Numbered from the stretch's first letter, positions 1 through 4,698 are shown. The stretch is DNA of 6,132 bases from Acinetobacter sp. WCHA45 (GCF_002165255.2 NZ_CP028558.1:1-6132); one strand, 5' to 3'. Notes: a model not told the origin generated them from the sequence alone. A program made the numbers and translations.

Positions 1-4
1 CTGG

Positions 5-32
5 GCTTCGCATAAGAGATTTTATGTTAAAT
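5..32 (+). other. pdif site, XerC arm then XerD arm (C/D orientation)
   Basis: The 11-bp XerC-type arm GCTTCGCATAA (5-15), a 6-bp spacer GAGATT (16-21) and an 11-bp XerD-type arm TTATGTTAAAT (22-32) match the 11-6-11 layout and consensus of Acinetobacter plasmid dif sites. The XerD arm is also the last three codons and stop of the tetR-like gene on the minus strand. It is inverted relative to the site at 1008-1035. Confidence 0.88.
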
Positions 33-579
33 AGGTTCGATTAAGCAGATCGTCTTCTAATTTTGAACATTGCTCATCATCAATGACTCCGGTAATACTT
101 TGTAGCCACAACCCATCTGCTGCTAAACGAAGTAACTCTAAATCAGGATGACTATCCGTTTCTGCATGTTGAGATAATCTATTTTTTAGCCATTCCATCC
201 AAATTTTATTAAAGGTAGGCTCTGTGATCATAGTCATTGATAACGCTGACCAAGCAGAAACCACCCCATCTATTTGATGGATAAAAGAACTATGAATATA
301 AGCTCGTGTGAATTTACCATATTCTGTTGGATCGCGTTTAATCAAGTATTCAACTGTTTGATCTAAATCAAGAATTATTTGATTGAACATTTCTTCTATC
401 AAATTTTTTTTATTCGGGAAATGGTGAAATACCCCCCCTTTTGTTATACCTACTGCTGTAGCAATATTTTGAATAGAAACACCAGAAATACCCTTTTGAG
501 AAACAAGAATAGTTGCCTGTTCAAGGATGCGCTTTCGAATAACCTCTGGTTGCTTCTTTTGTTGCCGAATTTCTTTCAC
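22..579 (-). CDS. TetR/AcrR-family transcriptional repressor of the SMR pump operon
   Basis: This 185-aa protein has the usual TetR length. Residues about 10-60 form the DNA-binding domain, with the helix-turn-helix at about 34-55 (SIQNIATAVGITKGGVFHHF, ending in the typical HHFPNKKNL). Residues about 65-180 are the all-helical ligand and dimer domain, and the stretch LRLAADGLWL (150-159) resembles the TetR_C_28 type. The start is GTG at 579-577, directly after the TAA of the upstream pump gene, with AGGT 7 bp ahead inside the pump's last codons, so the two genes are probably translationally coupled. Inference: it binds the palindrome at 932-960, represses the operon and is released by toxic cations. 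The last three codons and the stop lie inside a pdif arm, so the C-terminus (YLT) is set by the recombination site. Confidence 0.9.
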   Translation of the reverse strand: MKEIRQQKKQPEVIRKRILEQATILVSQKGISGVSIQNIATAVGITKGGVFHHFPNKKNLIEEMFNQIILDLDQTVEYLIKRDPTEYGKFTRAYIHSSFIHQIDGVVSAWSALSMTMITEPTFNKIWMEWLKNRLSQHAETDSHPDLELLRLAADGLWLQSITGVIDDEQCSKLEDDLLNRTYLT

Positions 580-924
580 TTAATGACCTGCTGATTGCGA
601 AAATAAATTAATAATTATTACGCCAGATACGATAAAACCAATTCCAATTAAAGCAGGATTATCTAGTGTCTGTTTAAAAACAAAGTAGCCAACTACAGCA
701 GTTAGAACAATCCCAACACCAGCCCATATAGCGTATGCGATACCTAAAGGGATTGTTTTAATAACTTGTGATAATAAATAAAATGCCGTGCTAAAAAAAA
801 TAAAGACCATCACGCTTGGAAAAAGTTTTGTAAACCCTTCCGATTTAACTAAAAAACTACTTCCAATCACTTCGGAAACTATTGCAAATCCAAGTAATAC
901 ATAAGCGAGTAACACACTGTTCAT
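580..924 (-). CDS. Small multidrug resistance (SMR) efflux transporter, EmrE/Qac-like
   Basis: This 114-aa inner-membrane protein has four hydrophobic helices and aligns along its length with EmrE/QacE-type proton/drug antiporters, which work as dimers and expel quaternary ammonium compounds and other lipophilic cations. The essential membrane glutamate is E18 in SEVIGSS (E14 of EmrE). The family signature PLGIAYAIWAGVGIVL (59-74) contains the substrate-site tyrosine Y64 and tryptophan W67 (Y60 and W63 of EmrE). The C-terminus INLFSQSAGH resembles the EmrE end. It is first in a minus-strand operon with the TetR-like gene and has its own promoter and palindrome upstream. The only nearby Shine-Dalgarno-like sequence (AGGT, about 11 bp before ATG) is weak. 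It clearly differs from chromosomal AbeS as I remember that sequence. The exact substrates cannot be told from sequence, so no gene symbol is given. Confidence 0.93.
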   Translation of the reverse strand: MNSVLLAYVLLGFAIVSEVIGSSFLVKSEGFTKLFPSVMVFIFFSTAFYLLSQVIKTIPLGIAYAIWAGVGIVLTAVVGYFVFKQTLDNPALIGIGFIVSGVIIINLFSQSAGH

Positions 925-931
925 AAGTAAT

Positions 932-960
932 CATACCTAAAATACCAATCGGAAGGTATG
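932..960. promoter_or_regulatory. Candidate TetR-type operator of the SMR-tetR operon
   Basis: CATACCT (932-938) and AGGTATG (954-960) are perfect 7-bp inverted arms. A tighter pair, ATACC (942-946) and GGTAT (955-959), shares the right arm. The palindrome overlaps the -10 box and presumed start site of the pump promoter, where a TetR repressor would block RNA polymerase. The repeats are visible; binding by the downstream TetR-like protein is inferred. Confidence 0.6.
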
Positions 961-986
961 TTAAATTTTCAAAAAAAAATTATCAA
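958..986 (-). promoter_or_regulatory. Sigma70-like promoter of the SMR-tetR operon
   Basis: On the minus strand, TTGATA (986-981) is followed by a 17-bp AT-rich spacer with a run of nine T and then TAACAT (963-958). The -10 box matches four of six consensus bases and the -35 box four of six, with optimal spacing. Transcription would start near 950, about 26 bp before the pump ATG and inside the palindrome. Confidence 0.55.
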
Positions 987-1007
987 TAATTATTTTAGAT
1001 TTTCTAA

Positions 1008-1035
1008 AATTAACATAATACACCTTATACGAAAT
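1008..1035 (+). other. pdif site, XerD arm then XerC arm (D/C orientation)
   Basis: AATTAACATAA (1008-1018, XerD-type), spacer TACACC (1019-1024) and TTATACGAAAT (1025-1035, XerC-type) form a 28-bp site with an 11-6-11 layout. Read on the minus strand, it begins ATTTCGTATAA, the usual Acinetobacter pdif XerC arm. Its spacer differs from that of the site at 5-32, as is common for the two ends of a dif module. Confidence 0.9.
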
Positions 1036-1081
1036 GCTGTATAATTATCCTTATAATTCAACGCTGTAGTTTCTAGTTGAT

Positions 1082-1111
1082 AGCCCATCTTCCCCAAGGT
1101 GGGCTTTTTTT
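1082..1111 (+). terminator. Strong rho-independent terminator, plus strand
   Basis: A 10-bp stem (1082-1091 paired with 1096-1105, one G-T wobble) with a CCCC loop is followed by seven T (1105-1111), as expected for an intrinsic terminator read left to right. On the minus strand there is no T tract after the hairpin, so it is not a good terminator for the replication operon that runs towards it. No plus-strand gene lies upstream inside this module. It may shield the replication operon from transcription or end a short RNA starting near 1050. Confidence 0.8.
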
Positions 1112-1180
1112 ATGACTTTTCACGTTCCACGCCTATTATTTCATCAATGTTCCACACTTTTGATTAGCTCAATTGAATAA

Positions 1181-1324
1181 TCAGGATGCCTGGTCTTTTT
1201 CTTTTTGGCATTCATCCAGCTCTTTCTTCAGTGCCTTTTTATCCTGGTACGATGCAATCAGCATGATCGGGATCAGCAGCGGAGCCACAATAATTCCCAG
1301 GGCAATGTCTTTCAGTTTCGGCAT
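1181..1324 (-). CDS. 47-aa single-span membrane protein, third gene of the rep operon
   Basis: ATG at 1324-1322 opens a 47-codon frame ending in TGA at 1183-1181, preceded by an AAGGGTGAAAG ribosome binding region. It begins 19 bp after the stop of the preceding DNA-binding gene, consistent with one transcript. Residues about 6-25 (DIALGIIVAPLLIPIMLIAS) form a hydrophobic helix, and residues 26-47 are a charged, probably helical tail rich in K and E with one cysteine (LKKELDECQKEKDQ). This is the layout of a small inner-membrane protein with a cytoplasmic or periplasmic coiled tail, although a lysis-type or toxin-like peptide is also possible. No family is recognised. The stretch is visibly more GC-rich than the rep gene, which may mark a separate origin. 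Confidence 0.65.
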   Translation of the reverse strand: MPKLKDIALGIIVAPLLIPIMLIASYQDKKALKKELDECQKEKDQAS

Positions 1325-1343
1325 GATCTTTCACCCTTATTGC

Positions 1344-1919
1344 TCAGTCATTATCAAAGACGGCATTCAGCACACGGCCAAATAAACCACGTTTTTTGTG
1401 TTGTGGCACTGCCACACTTTGCAACGTGGCATGCTGTAGCGTTTGGGTGTGGTATGCCGTAGTTTCTTGCTGTGGCACTGCTACATTTTCTGCAATATTT
1501 AATTCATTATTCTTTTTATTATCAGTGTCTTGTTGTGTTGTCGCATACTGTGGCATCTTGGTGTCGCATGCCGTAGCATCTTGGTGTGGTGCTGCTGTGG
1601 CAGGTGCAACACTTTTCAGCTCAATGAGTGTTTGCATACGGTCAATTTGTTGCATTAACCGTTCTTCACGTTCTTGGTATCTTTTGACTTCATTTTCTAA
1701 ATGGGCAATAAGTTTTTTTGTAGATTCATCACCTTCTTGCTTAGATGATTCAATTTTTTGAGATGTTTGCTCAGGTTCTCCAAAGCATCGTATGACCTCT
1801 GCTAGATCGAATTGTCCATCACTGGAGCGTGATAAACGTCCATTACGTACAGCTCTGTAAATGGTTGATCTATCCACATGAAATTTTTTAGATACTTCAC
1901 TTAGTGATAACTTAGCCAT
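1344..1919 (-). CDS. Plasmid replication-associated DNA-binding protein (HTH plus coiled coil)
   Basis: This 191-aa protein is of the kind found directly behind repB in many Acinetobacter plasmids and often called RepA or plasmid replication DNA-binding protein. Residues 1-48 hold a helix-turn-helix of the excisionase/MerR-like type (LSLSEVSKKFHVDRSTIYRA, then a wing). Residues about 60-103 are a charged coiled coil suited to dimerisation. Residues 105-175 are low complexity, rich in A, T, Q, H and P, with a degenerate 18-residue repeat (112-129 and 150-167) and a repeated VAVPQ (146-150, 169-173). The tail KKRGLFGRVLNAVF is basic and amphipathic. Its ATG lies in the end of repB (8-bp overlap ATGGCTAA), implying coupled translation. 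The role in replication or copy control is inferred from position; several such genes are reported to be dispensable in related plasmids. Confidence 0.85.
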   Translation of the reverse strand: MAKLSLSEVSKKFHVDRSTIYRAVRNGRLSRSSDGQFDLAEVIRCFGEPEQTSQKIESSKQEGDESTKKLIAHLENEVKRYQEREERLMQQIDRMQTLIELKSVAPATAAPHQDATACDTKMPQYATTQQDTDNKKNNELNIAENVAVPQQETTAYHTQTLQHATLQSVAVPQHKKRGLFGRVLNAVFDND

Positions 1920-2862
1920 TTACGGTGTCCTTTTTATTTGATGGCATGTATCCCACTTTTTTTAGATATGGGGATAGTTCTTTGATTTTTTCAGGGTCTT
2001 GTAGCATCTCAGCAATACGAACAGCAAATTGAGGATAGCTTTCTGTTCCTTGTGAATAGCGACCCATTTCAGGGAGTTCTGAAAGTTTATTTGCAAACAT
2101 ATGCCGTTGAGCATCGGTCATCTTTGAAGAAAGTTTCAAAGTATTCGGATCTCTTTCTATTGATGTGCTGTCCTTCTTTTTCTGTTTAAAGTTAAAAGAA
2201 AATCCTGAAATTGATCGACCTCTTTTGTGTTGTTCATACTTCACTGTGATATCTGTATGTTCGTTAATTTGTTTAATAGCGAGCTCAAGTACACTAGTTT
2301 TAAAGCGTTCCATACGCTTGTACTCAGTATCGAGTACGCCAATTCTTTGACGGAAATCACTTAGCTCTATAATTGGAGTAGAGCCCGTACTTCTCCAAGC
2401 AATTAATAACTCATATAAACGAACAGCATAAGCACTACTGAGATTACTAACTTGCTGCAATTCATATTTAGTAAAATGCTCTTCTAAGCGGGTAATTAAT
2501 GGAACTATGGCAGGGGCAAAAATAAGCTTAACCACTGCTTCATTATCTACATATCCAATTTCACTAACCCAACGGGATCTATAGTTCTCAATATTCCCTC
2601 TTTCATTTATTTTTTGATAGCTGAATTGTCTTGCAAACAAATCATTACAGGCATCTTTTAATGCCTGATAAGCGGTATTGCGATGTACGCCAAATTGATT
2701 GATATAGCTTTCTGCATGGACAGTTAAGGGATCATTAGCATTAATCCCTTTCCCACTTTCTCTTGCCTCAACAATAGCTAATAAAATTAAACGTTGTTCT
2801 ACTAAATCTAAGTTATAACTTGCATTAATTAAAGCATTGTCTTTTACAACTAATTCTCTCAT
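1912..2862 (-). CDS. repB: Rep_3-family replication initiator (RepB/RepM-like)
   Basis: This 316-aa protein starts with the Rep_3 hallmark (VVKDNALINASYNLDLVEQRL within residues 5-25), followed by the first winged helix (to about 130, including HRNTAYQALKDACNDLF at 60-76). The second winged helix at about 130-225 includes LSSAYAVRLYELLIAW (141-156) and ISGFSFNFKQKKK at its end. The C-terminal part (230-316) is variable. Such proteins bind direct-repeat iterons and open the origin for theta replication, and they usually repress their own promoter as dimers. Four iterons lie directly upstream (2919-3006), and an inverted half-iteron sits in the leader (2888-2896). The ATG at 2862-2860 has only a weak ribosome site (GGTG 6 bp ahead). 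It is first in an operon with the DNA-binding gene, which overlaps its end. Confidence 0.95.
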   Translation of the reverse strand: MRELVVKDNALINASYNLDLVEQRLILLAIVEARESGKGINANDPLTVHAESYINQFGVHRNTAYQALKDACNDLFARQFSYQKINERGNIENYRSRWVSEIGYVDNEAVVKLIFAPAIVPLITRLEEHFTKYELQQVSNLSSAYAVRLYELLIAWRSTGSTPIIELSDFRQRIGVLDTEYKRMERFKTSVLELAIKQINEHTDITVKYEQHKRGRSISGFSFNFKQKKKDSTSIERDPNTLKLSSKMTDAQRHMFANKLSELPEMGRYSQGTESYPQFAVRIAEMLQDPEKIKELSPYLKKVGYMPSNKKDTVNG

Positions 2863-2880
2863 GAAGCACCAGTATTATTT

Positions 2881-2896
2881 ATTATGCTATGACACC
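2881..2896 (-). promoter_or_regulatory. Putative rep leader/-10 region with inverted half-iteron
   Basis: The minus strand reads GGTGTCATA (2896-2888), the same nine bases found at the 3' half of each iteron but in opposite orientation to the iterons. CATAAT (2886-2881) follows directly and resembles a -10 box (five of six). No good -35 box is seen. In Rep_3 plasmids, Rep dimers bind inverted half-iterons like this to shut off rep transcription, so this is the best candidate for the autoregulatory site. Confidence 0.5.
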
Positions 2897-2918
2897 TTAA
2901 TTAATTTTAGTGCTATAA

Positions 2919-3006
2919 GCAAGGTAAACGGTGTCATATTGCAAGGTAAACGGTGTCATATTGCAAGGTAAACGGTGTCATATTGCAAGGTAAACGGTGT
3001 CATATG
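2919..3006 (+). repeat. Four tandem 22-bp iterons (oriV)
   Basis: Four head-to-tail copies start at 2919, 2941, 2963 and 2985. Each begins GCAAGGTAAACGG and ends TGTCATATT; the copies are identical except for the last base of the fourth (G for T). The 22-bp period puts each Rep site on the same face of the helix. The array lies 57 bp upstream of the repB start. This arrangement is the standard origin of Rep_3 plasmids, and four copies of about this size are typical of Acinetobacter members. Confidence 0.95.
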
Positions 3007-3090
3007 AAGTCTAGGAGCCTTCATTTACAAGGTTTTTAGCTTACCTAAAAGCATTTAAAAACTTTAAAATAATTAAAAGCCCAAGGAAGG

Positions 3091-3192
3091 AAAAATTGCC
3101 CTTGGTTTTCGCTTCGCTCAAACTCTATTGAACTTCGCTTCGCTCAAACTCTATTGAACTTCGCTTTCGCTCAGTTCGTTGGGGCAATTTTT
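3091..3192. repeat. 11-bp inverted repeat enclosing the tandem repeats
   Basis: AAAAATTGCCC (3091-3101) and GGGCAATTTTT (3182-3192) are perfect inverted arms 80 bp apart, and the space between them is filled by the 26-bp direct repeats. They could form a long-looped hairpin in single-stranded DNA or RNA, or mark the ends of a duplicated block. Function is unknown. Confidence 0.6.
3108..3173 (+). repeat. 26-bp tandem direct repeat, two full copies and a partial third
   Basis: Two identical 26-bp units (3108-3133 and 3134-3159) begin TTCGCTTCGCTCAAAC and end TCTATTGAAC. A shortened third copy begins at 3160 (TTCGCTTTCGCTCA). The unit contains the TTCGCT motif that recurs further right. Identical copies suggest recent slippage or selection. 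Such repeats beside an origin may bind a replication or partition protein, but no known binding site is recognised. Confidence 0.8.
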
Positions 3193-3688
3193 TGGTTAAT
3201 ACTTGCGTGACTTTAAGAAAAAGCAAAAGCAACTCGGAATTCGCTTCGCTCATAAAACTTTTTTACTCGCTACGCTCGATCCAAGAGCAAATTTCTGCAT
3301 GAAACTTACGCTTTCTTAGGCTAAAGAAGACAAAAAAATGTTTTTCAGAGGGTCTAGGCGCAAATTTTGATAGTTCGCTCGTAGACACTCGCTCTATGCA
3401 TCTATCTAAAGTCAAAATACCTCTTTATTTCGCTCTCATTTGCGTTTTTTGAGCTGTTTTGTGTTTTTCACTATGAGATCTATGTTTTCTAGGTAAAGGC
3501 TCTTAAATCGCATTTGAACGCGTTCTATGAAGCTTTTCATAATTAAAGTTTTGGGTTGAAATTTTTAACCTGGATGAATGGACAAAAAATTGATTTTTTA
3601 CGTTTTTTTAAACAAGGAAATAAATACTTTTTTCCATGCAAAACCAAGCACCGGCCCTACGTCACTTTAGCCAATTTTCCAACCCAAG

Positions 3689-3713
3689 ATCCGGCACATG
3701 CCGGGATTTTTTT
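3689..3713 (+). terminator. Rho-independent terminator, plus strand, in the non-coding region
   Basis: CCGGC (3691-3695), loop ACAT and GCCGG (3700-3704) form a GC-rich stem that can extend by two A-T pairs around one bulged G. Seven T (3707-3713) follow. It is the most GC-rich hairpin in an AT-rich region with no clear gene upstream, so it may end an untranslated RNA starting within the repeat region or protect the downstream RHH gene from read-through. Confidence 0.65.
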
Positions 3714-3854
3714 GTCACACACCACGCATCTAACGATGACACCCCTCAAAGCCTTACAGTATAAGGGTTTTAGTAATTTTTTAGTGCTCCAGAAACGTGT
3801 ACAGAAAAATGGTCTTTTTTTAGAATAAGTGATTGAATTATCTATTTTTTATGC

Positions 3855-3942
3855 TGTGCTCATGGTTGTACATCAAAACAACACTTTTTTTATATAAGAT
3901 ATTGATAAATTTAAGAAAAAATATGTACTCATGATTGTACAT
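3855..3942 (+). repeat. Pair of 19-bp direct repeats with TGTAC arms
   Basis: The 19-bp sequence TGTnCTCATGrTTGTACAT occurs at 3855-3873 and 3924-3942 with only two differences, 69 bp apart. The second copy is itself an inverted repeat (TGTAC, 8-bp spacer, GTACA). Both lie upstream of the RHH gene in otherwise AT-rich DNA and share the TTGTACA core with the palindromes at 3994-4011 and 4061-4074. Confidence 0.7.
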
Positions 3943-3993
3943 AAAAAAAGCATTATATTTAAATAAGTTTTTGTTTTAAAATAAATTAATTCT

Positions 3994-4011
3994 GTACAAA
4001 TAGGTTTGTAC
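3994..4011. promoter_or_regulatory. Palindrome GTACAAA-TAGG-TTTGTAC, candidate operator
   Basis: Two perfect 7-bp inverted arms with a 4-bp centre lie 89 bp before the RHH gene start. The half site (TTTGTAC) is the same as in the palindrome at 4061-4074. Ribbon-helix-helix proteins bind short palindromes of this kind, so this is a candidate site for the gene product itself. Binding is inferred. Confidence 0.55.
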
Positions 4012-4060
4012 GTAATCTACTTATTATTTTTTATTTAATTAGTTGAATTATATATATTTA

Positions 4061-4074
4061 ATTTTGTACAAAAT
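4061..4074. promoter_or_regulatory. Perfect 14-bp palindrome next to the RHH gene, candidate operator
   Basis: ATTTTGTACAAAAT is a perfect palindrome ending 25 bp before the ATG. A possible promoter is TTGAAT (4043-4048) with TACAAA (4067-4072, 18-bp spacer), in which case the palindrome covers the -10 box, as expected for autorepression. The promoter boxes are weak; the palindrome itself is certain. Confidence 0.55.
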
Positions 4075-4099
4075 CTAATTTTAATAAGAGGTGTAATTT

Positions 4100-4471
4100 A
4101 TGGGCGAAAAAGTCAAAACTTATGCAGTCAGGTTAGATCCACAAGTAGCAGAATTCTACGATCAATTGGCTAATTCAGAAGGAATCAGAACCAGTAAATT
4201 ATTCAGTAAAATTTTGACCAATGATTTTCAATCTATTGCTGTTAAACAGCAAGCCGATCGTATTGAGGATCTTGTGAATCGATTAGAAAAGCGAATAGAT
4301 GATTTTGAGGAAGATAATAATTTTTCTGAAAAATACTATGAAGATTTTAGTAGTACTTACATGATGCTTTTATGGCTGTTAATGAAAAATGGTGCTTCTA
4401 AAGATGAAATTAGAAGTATGCAAGCTAAGGCCGCTAATTATGCGGAACAAAACTTTTCTAAGGAATCTTAA
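4100..4471 (+). CDS. Ribbon-helix-helix (CopG/Arc-like) DNA-binding protein with coiled coil
   Basis: This 123-aa protein has a strong ribosome site (AAGAGGT, 7 bp before ATG). Residues 4-12 (KVKTYAVRL) look like the DNA-contacting beta strand of a ribbon-helix-helix fold, followed by helix A (about 14-27) and helix B (RTSKLFSKILTNDF, 30-43). Residues about 45-72 are a heptad-like charged coiled coil (IEDLVNRLEKRIDDFEED). The C-terminal part has a hydrophobic helix (TYMMLLWLLM, 86-95) and a final amphipathic helix. Upstream lie four GTAC-centred palindromic or repeated sites that it may bind. It is followed 2 bp later by the zinc-ribbon-like gene. Such proteins act as plasmid autoregulators, partition proteins or relaxosome accessory proteins. 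The GxNxNQIA-type motif of MobC is not seen, so the role remains open. Confidence 0.8.
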   Translation: MGEKVKTYAVRLDPQVAEFYDQLANSEGIRTSKLFSKILTNDFQSIAVKQQADRIEDLVNRLEKRIDDFEEDNNFSEKYYEDFSSTYMMLLWLLMKNGASKDEIRSMQAKAANYAEQNFSKES

Positions 4472-4473
4472 TT

Positions 4474-4638
4474 TTGGACAATATTATTCAAATTTCAAAA
4501 CCATGTACGCTTTGTGGAAATGGACAGAATGTACAGCTTTTTGCAGACTTAATGCTTTGTAGAAGTTGTCAGGAAAATATTAAGCTCACTAATCCAGGCA
4601 TGTTTGCGGCCAATGATGAGATTGAACAAAAAGCCTAG
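4474..4638 (+). CDS. 54-aa double-CxxC (zinc-ribbon-like) small protein
   Basis: The frame starts with TTG at 4474, 2 bp after the RHH gene stop, and has AAGGA 9 bp ahead inside the end of that gene. It ends with TAG at 4636-4638. No ATG or GTG start is available upstream in frame; a stop lies at 4459-4461. The protein holds two knuckles, CTLC (11-14) and CRSC (29-32), separated by 14 residues. Four cysteines in this spacing are typical of small zinc-binding folds used in DNA, RNA or protein contacts. The rest is short and polar. Coupled position suggests a partner of the RHH protein. No named family is recognised. The insertion sequence begins 10 bp after its stop and separates it from whatever followed. 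Confidence 0.65.
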   Translation: MDNIIQISKPCTLCGNGQNVQLFADLMLCRSCQENIKLTNPGMFAANDEIEQKA

Positions 4639-4648
4639 GATTAACCTG

Positions 4649-4673
4649 GTGTTATTCCTAAGTAGAAATGTCC
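4649..4673 (+). repeat. Terminal inverted repeat of the IS (transposase 3' side)
   Basis: GTGTTATTCC at the outer end continues to AGAAATGTCC (4664-4673) and matches the reverse complement of 6108-6132 at 21 of 25 positions. A second copy of TAGAAATGTCCT follows at 4689-4700, 26 bp further in, and overlaps the transposase stop codon. Confidence 0.8.
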
Positions 4674-4698
4674 TACCTAATAACCAAATAGAAATGTC

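Larger units (their letters stand above)
5..1035. mobile_element. pdif module carrying an SMR efflux pump and its TetR regulator
   Basis: Two 28-bp Xer recombination sites in opposite orientation (5-32 and 1008-1035) bracket exactly one two-gene operon with its promoter and nothing else. This is the architecture known as a dif module in Acinetobacter plasmids, where short gene cassettes between pdif sites are thought to be moved by host XerC and XerD. No transposase or integrase is encoded inside, as expected for such modules. The sites are seen directly; mobility is inferred from the known architecture. Confidence 0.85.
3007..3690. other. Repeat-rich non-coding origin-proximal region
   Basis: No convincing gene is visible. 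Next to the iterons are a small hairpin (ATGAAG 3004-3009 with CTTCAT 3019-3024) and an AT-rich stretch (about 3050-3078), a plausible DNA-unwinding element. The 26-bp tandem repeats follow (3108-3159), then further TTCGCT/CGCTC motifs (3241-3251, 3268-3277, 3374-3380, 3388-3394, 3429-3435). A nested inverted repeat has arms ATTTTGA (3364-3370) and TCAAAAT (3412-3418). A perfect 10-bp palindrome GAACGCGTTC lies at 3516-3525. No exact DnaA box (TTATNCACA) was found by eye. Confidence 0.5.

Noticed and set aside
1173..1761. Plus-strand frames opposite the DNA-binding gene
   Set aside because: They are antisense to a well-supported gene, with cysteine- and serine-rich products that reflect its repeats in another frame, and no ribosome sites.
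1860..1885. DnaA-box-like TATCCACA
   Set aside because: It differs from the consensus at the first positions and lies inside a coding region away from the iterons.
3108..3440. CRISPR array suggested by the recurring TTCGCT motifs
   Set aside because: The repeats are directly tandem without unique spacers, the later motifs are irregularly spaced, and no cas genes are present.
3636..3764. 42-codon plus-strand frame starting with ATG (MQNQAPALRH...)
   Set aside because: The only AAGGA is about 19 bp upstream, too far to serve, and the terminator hairpin lies inside the frame. No evidence for translation beyond an open frame.
3556..3828. 90-codon plus-strand frame starting with TTG
   Set aside because: It has a TTG start without a ribosome site, runs through the intrinsic terminator at 3689-3713, and the product resembles no known fold. 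It looks incidental.
4100..4471. MobC-type relaxosome protein
   Set aside because: The fold type would fit, but the conserved MobC motif is not visible and no relaxase gene is in the window, so only a general RHH call is made.
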